A model generated the notes under the pieces. That model was not told where the DNA came from, searched no databases, and saw only the letters and a list, made by a program, of their open reading frames with translations. The translations under genes were made by a program, and so were the position numbers. Below are positions 16,689 through 26,009 of a DNA stretch of 49,254 nt, piece after piece. This DNA comes from Hyphomonas sp. 34-62-18 (GTDB lineage: Bacteria; Pseudomonadota; Alphaproteobacteria; Caulobacterales; Hyphomonadaceae), in contig NZ_NCJT01000013.1 of assembly GCF_002282565.1 (NCBI RefSeq), positions 1-49,254 of the forward strand, written 5' to 3'. Each line of letters opens with the position of its first letter. The first letter of the stretch is position 1.

Positions 16689-18719
16689 TCAATGGGGCGT
16701 GCATTTGAGAACTCCATAATGCCCGAAGAATGCTTCGAGTTGGTGCCATGTGACGGAGTCAGGCGCGATCACGGTGTCTCTGCGGCAGCGGGCCGCGACG
16801 AGGCGCCCTTGTTCAAGCGCAGTCTTCAGAACAACGTCTTTACCAAGATCATCAAAGCGTACGGTTTCATTGTCGCCTGCAGTTTCCAGTCCAGCCCGGA
16901 AGGCATCATCTGCAAGGTTCAGCAGGCTCCGCCACATATCCTGAGAGGCTGCATTGTAGGGGGAAACTTCAGTGAGTTGCGCCTGCTTCAGGAAGAACAT
17001 GCCGCGCAGAAGATGCCGCTCCGCCGTTCCATTTGACGGGCAGCGTTGCAGGCTGGTGCCATTGCGGACACTCTTCCCGCCTTGCTCGATATGCAGCAGG
17101 CAGTCCTGGCGGACGTATTTCCGGGAGAAACTGTCAAGTTGGGCTGCCTCGTCTGCCGCCGCCAGGGCTCGGGCCAACCACCCAGTCTGACGCAAAGTGG
17201 TCTCAGAGATGCTTATCATGTAACGCGCTTCAGCTTTCTTCGGTCCGGTCAACTGGGGCGCAGATGTGGAAAGGTCTTTCAGCGCGCCTTTGTGATCTGT
17301 GAGCAGGAAGCGGAGGCGTCCTCTCTGATAAAGCAGTCCTGGGTCTGATGAATTGGAGATGCTGCTGGATTGCAGCGTCTGAAGCGCTTCTTCTTTCCGG
17401 CCTGACGCTTCAAGAAGCCCGGCAAAGGCTAGGGCACTGTCCAGCCTGCCAGAAGAGGCAAAGTCTGCCTGATAGGTGGTGATTGCCTTTTCAGTTTGAT
17501 CAGCCGCGAGATAAGCATCCGCCAGCGCCATGACATGATCGTGACTGGGCGAGAGTTTGCTCGCTTCTTCAAGCGCGCGGACAGCGCGGGCGATGAGTGT
17601 TTCTGCGCGGACACTATCGGTTTTCCGGAGCATGGCCGCCAGCTTGAGATAGGTTGAGCCCAGTTGAGCCAGGTCTTCGGCTTTGGCGTCCGCCGGTACA
17701 TTGACGGAAAATGCGCCGGCCGCTTCCAGAAATGCCGTAGCCGAGTCCAGATGTGCCATAGCCTGGGCAGGCTCGAGATCGGCCAGATGGATCAGCATGC
17801 GCGCTGCGCCTCGGTTGGCGTCCAGAGCGAGTTGCTCAGACGACAATGCCTCCTGATAAAAGGCGAGGGCCGCAGCCGCCAGAGCCGCCGTTTCTTTTGC
17901 TGAAGCCGATGACGGGGCCTTGTCCACTGCTTGGGCAAGCTGGTCGGCTCTGTGCAGCGCGAAGTTTGCCAGCTTACGGGAGGCTGCCTCGGCAAGATCC
18001 GGGCAGAACTTGACCACGCTGCGGAAGTCCTCAAGGGCGCCCGCCTCAAACCCTGTTCCGCGTTCCGCATTGATGCTGGCCCGCGTGTCGAGCGCGGCGC
18101 AGGCGGTCGCCTTGAAGCTTCCCTCCATTTGTGCCGCGAGCTGCGTCAGATTTTCTGTGGCAAGCCGCTTTCCGGCCATATCCAGACAGAGAGAAGGCGC
18201 GGCGCAGGTTTCAGCGTCGCCGCCAAGCTCAGCGATTCCCTGAAGTGCCTGCGCGGTTTCAAGCGCCCGGCGCAACCTGTAGAGCGATGGCCCTTGCATC
18301 GCCTGCTGGTTCAAGCCCGACGTCAGCTGGGTATCGTCCTGATGGAGCAGGGAGCGCTCCGCCATGCGAAACGCTTGAACGTGGCAGGACAGGGCGCTCT
18401 CGCAGGCCTCGCTTGTGGATCCCTGCACGGCGAGCAGATTGAACGCGGCTGATGCGTTGAAGTAAGCGGCGCTCCGCTCTATGCCGCTTCGCCTCGGGTC
18501 TGCGGCGGCCTGCGAAGACATGCAGGTGAGCGCCATCTGCTCGGCAAGCGGCTTGCTGGGCGCAACGTCCTGACGGAAGCAGTCCTGCAATGCTTTCCAG
18601 GGTGTCATCTGTGCCGGAACCGCCGCGCCCGGCGTGGCGCATGCTGTGAGTGCAAGACCCACCAGGCACAGCAGAATTGCGCGCGGGTTTTTGATTTTCC
18701 GGAGCTGTGCCAGCGTCAT
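16689..18719 (-). CDS. TPR-repeat lipoprotein of unknown function
   Basis: 676-residue predicted lipoprotein. The lipobox LTAC places the lipidated Cys at residue 27. The rest is alpha-helical and Ala/Leu-rich, with tetratricopeptide-like repeats most evident from about residue 330 to 560 (for example the AIQTYQ-like, LQTLQSSS and LLYQRGRLRFLL helices). Such proteins scaffold envelope complexes. ATG 18719 has GGGGA eight bases upstream. It begins a leftward set with the coiled-coil membrane protein and the TerB-like protein. I cannot name it further. Confidence 0.75.
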   Translation of the reverse strand: MTLAQLRKIKNPRAILLCLVGLALTACATPGAAVPAQMTPWKALQDCFRQDVAPSKPLAEQMALTCMSSQAAADPRRSGIERSAAYFNASAAFNLLAVQGSTSEACESALSCHVQAFRMAERSLLHQDDTQLTSGLNQQAMQGPSLYRLRRALETAQALQGIAELGGDAETCAAPSLCLDMAGKRLATENLTQLAAQMEGSFKATACAALDTRASINAERGTGFEAGALEDFRSVVKFCPDLAEAASRKLANFALHRADQLAQAVDKAPSSASAKETAALAAAALAFYQEALSSEQLALDANRGAARMLIHLADLEPAQAMAHLDSATAFLEAAGAFSVNVPADAKAEDLAQLGSTYLKLAAMLRKTDSVRAETLIARAVRALEEASKLSPSHDHVMALADAYLAADQTEKAITTYQADFASSGRLDSALAFAGLLEASGRKEEALQTLQSSSISNSSDPGLLYQRGRLRFLLTDHKGALKDLSTSAPQLTGPKKAEARYMISISETTLRQTGWLARALAAADEAAQLDSFSRKYVRQDCLLHIEQGGKSVRNGTSLQRCPSNGTAERHLLRGMFFLKQAQLTEVSPYNAASQDMWRSLLNLADDAFRAGLETAGDNETVRFDDLGKDVVLKTALEQGRLVAARCRRDTVIAPDSVTWHQLEAFFGHYGVLKCTPH

Positions 18720-18824
18720 GTCAGGTCCCCACCCTTTCTCATTCCTGCATTCAGACCCTGAATTTGACCGGACTGTGTTCCCATCCGTAGAGCTACGTAG
18801 ACGGATGAAAACTCAGTGCCAGGT

Positions 18825-19664
18825 CTAGTGGGACAGGAAGACGGGGATGGTGGACTGCGACACCAGAAAGCTCGTCGTCCCGCCGATGACCCTCTGCATG
18901 AGCTTGGAATGCCGGTATCCACCCATGATCAGCATGTCGGCTCCAAATCCTGCCGCCAGTTCAAGCAAACGGTCTCCCACGGTCTGTCCGAGTCCGTCAG
19001 CATTCTGGATGCTGACCTTGAGATTCTGGCGTGCAAGATGGGCCGCGATATCCCGGCCCGGCGCAGCGCCATGGCCCTGTGGCGAGACGGTTGCATCAAC
19101 TGTTGCAATGCAGACTTCTGATCCGGGGCCTAGAACTCGCAGAGCATCATGCACAGCTCTTGAGGCTTCGCGGCTGGCATCCCAAGCGAGAAGGGCCCGT
19201 TTCCCAACGGTGGCCGGCCGCCAGCTTTCTGGCAGCACGAGTACCGGACTTGAAGCGCCAAACAGCGCGCCTTCAATAAGTTCGCCATGCTTGAGCCGAT
19301 CTGGATGTTTGGGCGCGCGGGCAATCAGAAGGTCCGAATATCTGGCGAGGACGGATGCAGCATCTGCAACTGCGCCCCCAAAGGCGCGCATCTCCCGTAT
19401 TTCGACGCTGCTCGCCTTGCTGTTTATGTAATCCCTTGCGGATTTGAGAAATGAAGCGTTGTGTTCTTCGGTTGCTTCCACCGCAGCCCGGTACCCTTCC
19501 GCGGTGGCATAGAAGCCATCGGTGAACTGGAGATCAGGCTGAACGCCGATCAGGCAACAGCTGAGATGTGCTTGCCATGTTTCGGCGAGGGCCCATGCCT
19601 GCTCAACCAGACTAAAATCAGTTTCGGCCGATGTGATGGCGAGCGAGATATCGCGAATGCTCAT
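18825..19664 (-). CDS. Tandem-domain universal stress protein
   Basis: UspA-superfamily protein of 279 residues with two alpha/beta Usp domains, residues ~1-140 and ~150-279. The C-terminal domain keeps the ATP-binding pattern G-2x-G-9x-G-S/T as MGGYRHSKLMQRVIGGTT; the N-terminal domain is degenerate. Start ATG 19664 has a strong GGGAGG site. These proteins bind nucleotides and respond to starvation, low oxygen or membrane stress. The neighbour to the right is a host-attachment-family gene. A search of the upstream 131 bases by eye for an FNR box (TTGAT-N4-ATCAA) found none. Confidence 0.9.
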   Translation of the reverse strand: MSIRDISLAITSAETDFSLVEQAWALAETWQAHLSCCLIGVQPDLQFTDGFYATAEGYRAAVEATEEHNASFLKSARDYINSKASSVEIREMRAFGGAVADAASVLARYSDLLIARAPKHPDRLKHGELIEGALFGASSPVLVLPESWRPATVGKRALLAWDASREASRAVHDALRVLGPGSEVCIATVDATVSPQGHGAAPGRDIAAHLARQNLKVSIQNADGLGQTVGDRLLELAAGFGADMLIMGGYRHSKLMQRVIGGTTSFLVSQSTIPVFLSH

Positions 19665-19795
19665 GGCTTTAGTTCCTCCCTATTTTTAAATTAGAAGAAA
19701 CTAAAAAGCCGGTTTATCCGGAAAACTACATAGGCGCGCCCGCCGGCAGCGGCGCGGTCATTTGGATTGCCTTTATTGGTCTGTGTTGCGACATT

Positions 19796-20233
19796 TTACG
19801 CGTCGTCCACGATCCGGGAGATTTCTGACACGGGGCGATGAACAAAATCGCCTGTGACGGACCCCAGCATTCTCTCCATGGTTTCACGGGACAAACGTTG
19901 CCGCATCAGTCCCATACTCCGGGGATCGGCAATCAGGACAAACCTGTTGCCGGGCGCCGCCTGTGACCAGGCATCAATCTTGTCTGCAAGGCTTGTGATA
20001 AAGCGGGTTTCTGCCAGATCATGCGGGTCGGTCTGGCCCACGGCAGACCGCTGGCCATCGGGCGAAGGATATCTTCCCGGGCGATCAGCGCCCTGTTCCC
20101 GGGCCGGGGGATTATCGAACGCGGCATTGTCGGCCACGCGGAGGTCCAGAATATCTGTGTCCCCCCGGTTCTCGTAGGCAACATAGCGCCCGCCATCACA
20201 CACGTAGACCCGGTTTCCTGTCCTCAGCTTCAT
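19796..20233 (-). CDS. Host-attachment-family protein (baeRF-like domain)
   Basis: 145-residue protein of the family annotated as required for attachment to host cells, first noted in Agrobacterium. The N-terminal KLRTGNRVYVCDGGRYVAYE strand-turn-strand and the later RFVLIADPRSMGLMRQRL segment are characteristic and resemble the release-factor eRF1 domain 2 superfamily. I choose ATG 20233, with GGGG seven bases upstream; ATGs at 20239 and 20269 are alternatives. The name does not prove an attachment role, since homologues occur in many non-host-associated Alphaproteobacteria. Confidence 0.75.
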   Translation of the reverse strand: MKLRTGNRVYVCDGGRYVAYENRGDTDILDLRVADNAAFDNPPAREQGADRPGRYPSPDGQRSAVGQTDPHDLAETRFITSLADKIDAWSQAAPGNRFVLIADPRSMGLMRQRLSRETMERMLGSVTGDFVHRPVSEISRIVDDA

Positions 20234-20400
20234 GGTCATGCCCCAGAAACAAATATGCTTATATCGCACGGCACATAAACCGCACGAGTTGCGTTCGCAC
20301 GAAACTGGGCACCTTTTTGTCCCTATGCCTACTAATAGACGATACCATGAAACCAGGTTTTGAGTCAGCTCACATTTCTTGAAACGGTGTCTTGACCGGA

Positions 20401-23400
20401 TCAGTGGAAATCCCGGCTGCGCGGGATGACGCGAACATCGCGGGGATGGCCGCCGGAAGTCCGTTTGGGAGGACCTTTGCGTTCCGCGACAGGGCGAGCG
20501 ACCTCATCCGGTCGGGCAAGCACACCCTTCAGGGGATCCCGCAGGGTATCCTCCGACAAGAGATTCAGCTCCCCCGTGCAGTCAATAAGCTGCTCGGCCA
20601 CAATATGCGTGACCCCATCAGCTTTCTGGACCCGGCCTTTCACATGAATGATCCGTGAGCGCATGACCACCGCGCGGAACCTTTCCATCACGCGGGGCCA
20701 GACAACCAGATTGGCAATTCCTGTTTCATCCTCCAGCGTCACGAAAACGACGCCGCTGGCCGTGCCTGGCCGCTGGCGCACCAGCACAATTCCAGATGTC
20801 TCCACACGCCGCCCACTTGGGCAGGAAGTTGCCGCCTGTGTGCTCAGGATGCCCCGGCGCTCATGCAGGGCGCGCAGGAAATGCATCGGATGATTTTTCA
20901 GCGAAAGCCGGGTCGTCTGGTAATCCTGTATGACATGCTCTGAGGGCGGAATCTGGGGAAGCGCCACGTCAGCGTCGGCGCCCTGATCGGCGAGACGCGC
21001 GGCGGTGAAAAGCGGCAGGGCGTGCTGTGAGGCCTCGCCCCGGACTTTCCACAATGCCTCCCGTCGGGAAAGCCCCATGGAACCAAAAGCATCCGCTGCG
21101 GCCAGCCGCTCGGCAACCGATCTTGGCAGGCGCCCGCGCCGCATGAGCGCCTCGGGCGTTTCGTAGCCTGCCCCCCGGTGCGCCATGAGACGCTCCATGT
21201 CAGCCTGGCTCAGCCCATCCACCTGGCGGAAACCCAGGCGCACGGCAAAACGGTCTTCCTCGCCGTCGGCAGGTTCCAGCGTGTTGTCCCAGTCAGAGTA
21301 ATTGACATCAACAGGGCGTACGTCCACCCCATGCTCCTGAGCGTCCCGGACGATCTGGGCGGGCGCATAGAAGCCCATCGGCTGGCTGTTGAGCAGCGCG
21401 GCGCAAAAGACATCCGGATGGTGGCATTTCAGCCAGGAAGACACATAGACAAGCAGGGCAAAGGAGGCCGCATGGCTCTCCGGAAAGCCATATTCCCCAA
21501 AGCCCTTGATCTGTTCGAAACAGGACTGCGCGAAAACAGGATCATACCCTCTCTCAATAAGTTTGGAGACCAGCTTCTCCTCATACTGATGTATGGTTCC
21601 AACATTGCGGAAGGTTGCCATGGCCCGGCGCAGACCGTTGGCCTCATCCGGCGTGAACTTGGCCGCATCAATGGCAATCTGCATCGCCTGTTCCTGGAAA
21701 AGGGGGACGCCCAATGTGCGGCTGAGGATCGCCTCCAGCTCATCTGCCGGCCCCTTGTCCGGCGCGGGGCTCGGATAGGTGACGGTTTCAACCCCCTTCC
21801 TGCGGCGCAGATAGGGGTGAACCATGTTGCCCTGAATTGGTCCCGGCCGCACGATGGCAACCTCAATCACCAGATCATAATATTTACGCGGCTGCAGCCT
21901 TGGCAGCATCGCCATCTGGGCCCGGCTTTCCACCTGGAACACCCCGATACTGTCACCCTTGCAGAGCATGTCATAGGTCGCCTTGTCATCTTGCTCGATG
22001 CTGGCGAGGGTGTGGGAGATGCCTTTGTGCGTCTCCAGAAGATCAAATGCCTTTCGGATGCAGGTCAGCATACCGAGGGCGAGCACATCCACTTTCATGA
22101 TGCCGAGGGCGTCGATATCGTCCTTGTCCCATTCGATGAATGTCCGGTCCTTCATCGCGGCATTACCGATCGGGACGGTTTCGATCAGGGGCCCCCGTGT
22201 CAGCACAAACCCGCCAACATGCTGGGAGAGGTGCCGTGGGAACCCCAGAAGCTGGCGCGCCAGCTGCACGGCGCGCCGGATCAGGGGATTGCCCGGATCA
22301 AGCCCGGCTTCCGTGATGCGTTTGTCAGGCAGCGTGTCGCTCCAACTGCCCCAGATGCCATTTGCAAGGGCCGAGGATATATCGTCACTCAGCCCAAGTG
22401 CCTTGCAGACCTCCCGGATGGCGGATCGGGAGCGATAGGAAATCACGGTGGCGGTCAACGCCGCGCGATGACGTCCATACCGCTTGTAGACATACTGAAT
22501 AACCTCTTCTCTGCGCTCATGCTCGAAGTCTACATCAATATCCGGCGGCTCCTTTCTTTCAGGGGAGAGAAAGCGTTCGAAAAGCAGCTTGGTCATTGTC
22601 GGATCAACACTGGTGATCCCGAGGCAGAAACAGACCGCCGAATTGGCCGCTGAGCCGCGCCCCTGACAGAGGATCTTCTGCTCGCGCGCCCAATGGACAA
22701 TGTCATTCACTGTGAGGAAGTAAGGCGCGTAGGAAAGCTGGGCGATGGTCTTCAGTTCACTGCGTATCTGGTCTGCCACCTTGCCGGGAATGCCGTCAGG
22801 ATAGCGCATCCGGGCGCCTTCCCAGGCAAGGCGCTCGAGATGTTCCTGCGGCGTAGAGCCGGGCGGAACAGGCTCATCAGGATACTCATAGGAAAGCTCG
22901 TCCAGGCTGAACCGGCAGCGCTCCATGACTGCCACGGACTGCGCAACGGCATGCTCAAAGCCCTTGAACAGGCGCAGCATTTCCGCGCCATCTTTCAAAT
23001 GACGCTCCCCATTCGCAGCGAGCAGAAAACCGGCAGTCTCCACAGTGCATTGCTCGCGAATGCAGGTCAGCACATCCTGCAGGGGCCGGCGCTCGGGCAC
23101 ATGATAGAGCACGTCATTTGTGGCGATCATCGGCGCGCCGGTGAGGCTTGCGATTTCATCCAGGCGTGAGAGGCGCTCATGATTGCGGCCGGCATAGGCA
23201 TAGCGTGCTGCGAGATATGTTCGGCCCGCAGCACTTTCTGAAACGGTTTTCAGTATAGAGATAAAATCATCAGTGAGAACATCCGGCGGCAGGACAATCA
23301 GGATCATGCCATCGCTGGCCTTCAGGATATCCGAGACCGTGATGTGGCAGTCCCCCTTGGGCGCGCGCATCTTGCCTTCCGACAGCAGGCGTGAAAGCTG

Positions 23401-23661
23401 GCCATAAGCTTTCCGGTCCATCGGGTAGGCTATGATTTCAGGGCCATCCTGGGGCACAAGGCGCGCGCCCACCACCAGCCTGAGGCCAAACTCCCTGGCA
23501 GCCACATGCGCACGCACAACGCCTGCCAGCGTATTCCTGTCAGCGATGCCGATTGCGGCAAGGCCAAGTTCCGCTGCGCGCGCGACCAGTTCACGACCGT
23601 GGCTGGCACCACGCAGAAAGGAGAAATTTGTCGTGACGGCCAGTTCGGCATATCCGGTCAT
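20401..23661 (-). CDS. dnaE2: Error-prone DNA polymerase DnaE2
   Basis: Alpha-subunit-type C-family polymerase used for SOS mutagenesis with ImuA and ImuB. The N-terminal PHP domain starts AELAVTTNFSFLRGASHG. The catalytic palm contains CQGRGSAANSAVC and the acid triad region PPDIDVDFEHERREEV. Helix-hairpin-helix and OB-fold segments follow (GIVLVRQRPGTASGVVFVTL). At ~1086 residues it is full length. The start at 23661 overlaps the imuB stop as ATGA; a GTG 24 bases upstream is unlikely. As last gene of the cassette it is probably induced by DNA damage through the LexA box at 25899-25913. Confidence 0.96.
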   Translation of the reverse strand: MTGYAELAVTTNFSFLRGASHGRELVARAAELGLAAIGIADRNTLAGVVRAHVAAREFGLRLVVGARLVPQDGPEIIAYPMDRKAYGQLSRLLSEGKMRAPKGDCHITVSDILKASDGMILIVLPPDVLTDDFISILKTVSESAAGRTYLAARYAYAGRNHERLSRLDEIASLTGAPMIATNDVLYHVPERRPLQDVLTCIREQCTVETAGFLLAANGERHLKDGAEMLRLFKGFEHAVAQSVAVMERCRFSLDELSYEYPDEPVPPGSTPQEHLERLAWEGARMRYPDGIPGKVADQIRSELKTIAQLSYAPYFLTVNDIVHWAREQKILCQGRGSAANSAVCFCLGITSVDPTMTKLLFERFLSPERKEPPDIDVDFEHERREEVIQYVYKRYGRHRAALTATVISYRSRSAIREVCKALGLSDDISSALANGIWGSWSDTLPDKRITEAGLDPGNPLIRRAVQLARQLLGFPRHLSQHVGGFVLTRGPLIETVPIGNAAMKDRTFIEWDKDDIDALGIMKVDVLALGMLTCIRKAFDLLETHKGISHTLASIEQDDKATYDMLCKGDSIGVFQVESRAQMAMLPRLQPRKYYDLVIEVAIVRPGPIQGNMVHPYLRRRKGVETVTYPSPAPDKGPADELEAILSRTLGVPLFQEQAMQIAIDAAKFTPDEANGLRRAMATFRNVGTIHQYEEKLVSKLIERGYDPVFAQSCFEQIKGFGEYGFPESHAASFALLVYVSSWLKCHHPDVFCAALLNSQPMGFYAPAQIVRDAQEHGVDVRPVDVNYSDWDNTLEPADGEEDRFAVRLGFRQVDGLSQADMERLMAHRGAGYETPEALMRRGRLPRSVAERLAAADAFGSMGLSRREALWKVRGEASQHALPLFTAARLADQGADADVALPQIPPSEHVIQDYQTTRLSLKNHPMHFLRALHERRGILSTQAATSCPSGRRVETSGIVLVRQRPGTASGVVFVTLEDETGIANLVVWPRVMERFRAVVMRSRIIHVKGRVQKADGVTHIVAEQLIDCTGELNLLSEDTLRDPLKGVLARPDEVARPVAERKGPPKRTSGGHPRDVRVIPRSRDFH

Positions 23662-25262
23662 GCGAATAGTCCCTGAACGAACCATTCGGGTGTTTGCCCG
23701 CGTCCATCCCCATAAAGCCCATCCCGGTAAACCCAGTACCGGCGGCCCTCTTCATCCTCCACGCGGTAATAATCCCGCGTTCGGGGCAGGGACGCTTTGT
23801 CGCCAGCCTGCGAGGGCAGATAGGTCCACCATTCCGGCGAGATACGTTCGGGGCCGTCAGCGCGCACAACCCGGCGGACTTTTCTCCGCCAGACGAAGCG
23901 AAGGGGCGGCCCGTCAGGCACTTCGGCAATCACATCGACGCGTTCTGGCCGTTCAAACAGGCGCGCCGGGCGCAGGCCGGGCAGATTTCCGGGCGGTAGG
24001 GCGCCGTCCATTTCCTGCCCCCCGAAAGGCACCGTCTTTTCCGCTACCTGAACAGGGTGCCGTGCTTGGGGCAGTGTGATCGTTACGGCGCCTTCGCCAA
24101 GGCGGGCATTGATCCGGTCAGCGAGGGCCGCGAGCGCCTCCTCATCCGGGTCGTTTCCAGAGAGATCACCCGAAAGGGGCCGGCTGCCCGCCGCCATTGT
24201 GCCGGTCCGGAAGGCTTCGAGCAGCAGAAGGTCGATGCCAAATCCAGGATCAATCCCGCTCGTCTTCTCGCCGAAAAGCCGCATGATGTGTTCAGGGGCG
24301 CGCGCGGGGCGGGCTGAATTGACACGTATTGCGCTTACTTCGCCGTCTGACCGGAAGGCCTGAAACAGGAAGCTCTGCGCGCCAAGGCCGTCAGCCGACA
24401 AGTCTCTGCAGAGCGTTTCAATCAGCTTTTCCAAGCCTGCACTTATTCCGGCAGTATCGGTGAGGGGTTCAGGACAGGAAATCCTGGCAGAATGATCCGG
24501 TGGCTGACGAAAAGGTGCAAAAGGCTCTGATCGCAAGCCAAGCGCCTGATCCAGGCGGAGGGTAACCGCGTCTGCTGCCTGGCGAGAATTGAAACGGCGG
24601 GTCAGTGCCTTGCGGTCTATGTCATAGAGCTGGCCAATGCGCGTCAGGCCGAACCGGCGCAGCAGGGTTTCTGCTGCTGTGGAAATACGCAGGGCGCTGG
24701 CGGGGAGTGTGGCAAGGCCGGCACGCTCTGCGCCGCTGGAAAGGAGGGCAGGGCGGCCTTCTTCCGCAGCGGCGCGCGCCATGGCCCAGGCGGCACCGAC
24801 GGTTCCGGCGATACCGATCCGGTGGCCATATCCTGCCCGCGCGAGCCGGGCAGAAAGTTCGCCTGCCATTCTTTCCTCGCCTCCGAACAGATGATCGCAG
24901 CCGGTGATTTCGAGGAGCAGCCCGTCATCCCCATCAATGGCGACCAGCGGGGAGAAACGCACCATCCAGGCCGCCAGCGCGCCGAGCGCCTTTCTGTCGC
25001 TTTCCCGGTCAATTTCTTCAGAGGCAATATCCGGCAGCGTGGCGCGCGCATCTGTGAAGCGGAGGCCCGGATGCACTCCGGCGGCGAGGGCTGCCTTATT
25101 GGCGGCGGCCACAACAAGTCCGTGAGGGGATTTTTCATGCAGGATGAAGGGCCGCAGCCTAGCTGGCTTTCCGGTTTGTGTAGCCGGAAGGGTAAGGCGC
25201 CTGGCGCGGCGCAGACGGTCCAGCGGCCATTCCGGAAACCATATCGAGAGATAGCGTCTCAT
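23658..25262 (-). CDS. imuB: ImuB, Y-family polymerase-like mutasome protein
   Basis: Catalytically inactive Y-family relative that bridges DnaE2 to the beta clamp in the alphaproteobacterial/mycobacterial mutasome. The N-terminus MRRYLSIWFPEWPLDRL is typical. The palm keeps GLLLEITGCDHLFGGEE but not the polymerase acidic pair pattern. The C-terminus (WRRKVRRVVRADGPERISPEWW and TRDYYRVEDEEGRRYWVYRDG, read as two separate segments) is the ImuB-C region. I use ATG 25262, giving 534 residues and a 104-base overlap with imuA; upstream in-frame codons up to 25364 are probably not translated. Its stop overlaps dnaE2. Confidence 0.93.
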   Translation of the reverse strand: MRRYLSIWFPEWPLDRLRRARRLTLPATQTGKPARLRPFILHEKSPHGLVVAAANKAALAAGVHPGLRFTDARATLPDIASEEIDRESDRKALGALAAWMVRFSPLVAIDGDDGLLLEITGCDHLFGGEERMAGELSARLARAGYGHRIGIAGTVGAAWAMARAAAEEGRPALLSSGAERAGLATLPASALRISTAAETLLRRFGLTRIGQLYDIDRKALTRRFNSRQAADAVTLRLDQALGLRSEPFAPFRQPPDHSARISCPEPLTDTAGISAGLEKLIETLCRDLSADGLGAQSFLFQAFRSDGEVSAIRVNSARPARAPEHIMRLFGEKTSGIDPGFGIDLLLLEAFRTGTMAAGSRPLSGDLSGNDPDEEALAALADRINARLGEGAVTITLPQARHPVQVAEKTVPFGGQEMDGALPPGNLPGLRPARLFERPERVDVIAEVPDGPPLRFVWRRKVRRVVRADGPERISPEWWTYLPSQAGDKASLPRTRDYYRVEDEEGRRYWVYRDGLYGDGRGQTPEWFVQGLFA

Positions 25263-25896
25263 CGTTCCATTCCAGATCAAAGGCTTGCCCGACAAGCGTT
25301 GGGGCGGGCCGGCAGCGTTCGAGATGGGCGCGCCAGCGGGCATGTCCCGGCGCGCGAGGATCATAGCGGTTGGGCGAAGAAGGCTGAGGGCTGATACGCC
25401 AGCGGGTGAGGGCGGCTGTCGCCCCTTCGCAGGTGTGAGGCAGAAGTAGCGTCACCGGTACGCCATGACGCTCTGACGCTAGGGTGAGGCGCCGGGTGGC
25501 GGTGAAGTCAGCCGCGTCCACTTCCGCGATCACATGGCTCACGGCGCCGGATACGACAGCCTCTTCCACAGCCCAGAGTGCATCGCCCGCATGCCGGGTC
25601 ACGAGACCCAGCCGCCGGGCCTGCCCACCGGTTGCCTCACGCAGAGCCGCTTCAGGAAGGCGCCCCATATCCCGCGCGGTGCTGGCCTGGGTGACCCATA
25701 GCAGGATGCTCCTGCGGGAGGGGCGCGGCGCCGTTGCCAGCAGAAAGCCGGTTATAGCGGCGCGGTCCCCATAGCCTGTCTCGGCGATTTCGTGCAGCCC
25801 GTGCCTGCCCAGCCCATAGGGAAACGCCGCCTCCCGCGGGGGCGGAGCAGTCAACGGGCCAACCAGGCCTTTGGATATGAGCGTGGCAAGATCCAT
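25159..25896 (-). CDS. imuA: ImuA, RecA-like mutasome protein
   Basis: 245-residue RecA/SulA-like component of the SOS mutasome, first gene of imuA-imuB-dnaE2. It shows the LGRHGLHEIAETGYGDRAAITGFLLA region typical of ImuA (read as LGRHGLHEI then the GDRAAITGF part), and ILLWVTQAS and VIAEVDAADF core strands. A canonical Walker A is not obvious, as is usual in this family. The ATG at 25896 lies only two bases from a perfect LexA box, leaving no room for a Shine-Dalgarno outside the box, so the mRNA may be leaderless or nearly so. Confidence 0.9.
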   Translation of the reverse strand: MDLATLISKGLVGPLTAPPPREAAFPYGLGRHGLHEIAETGYGDRAAITGFLLATAPRPSRRSILLWVTQASTARDMGRLPEAALREATGGQARRLGLVTRHAGDALWAVEEAVVSGAVSHVIAEVDAADFTATRRLTLASERHGVPVTLLLPHTCEGATAALTRWRISPQPSSPNRYDPRAPGHARWRAHLERCRPAPTLVGQAFDLEWNDETLSLDMVSGMAAGPSAPRQAPYPSGYTNRKAS

Positions 25897-25898
25897 AT

Positions 25899-25913
25899 GT
25901 TCTTATTTTGTTC
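25899..25913 (-). promoter_or_regulatory. LexA (SOS) box of the imuA-imuB-dnaE2 operon
   Basis: Read on the minus strand it is GAAC-AAAATAA-GAAC, a perfect match to the alphaproteobacterial direct-repeat LexA site GAAC-N7-GAAC. It is two bases upstream of the imuA start codon, so bound LexA would block initiation directly. Confidence 0.9.
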
Positions 25914-26009
25914 TTTTGGGTCTGAGTCAATATCCTGACCCTCGAAAAGCAGGTGGAGGCGCCTGAACAATGGCTATGGCGCGCCCACCTCCTCAGCCCA
26001 AACGGGGGA

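Noticed and set aside
21178-22653. 491-codon plus-strand frame opposite dnaE2
   Set aside because: Antisense shadow of an unambiguous DnaE2 gene; composition is unlike real proteins.
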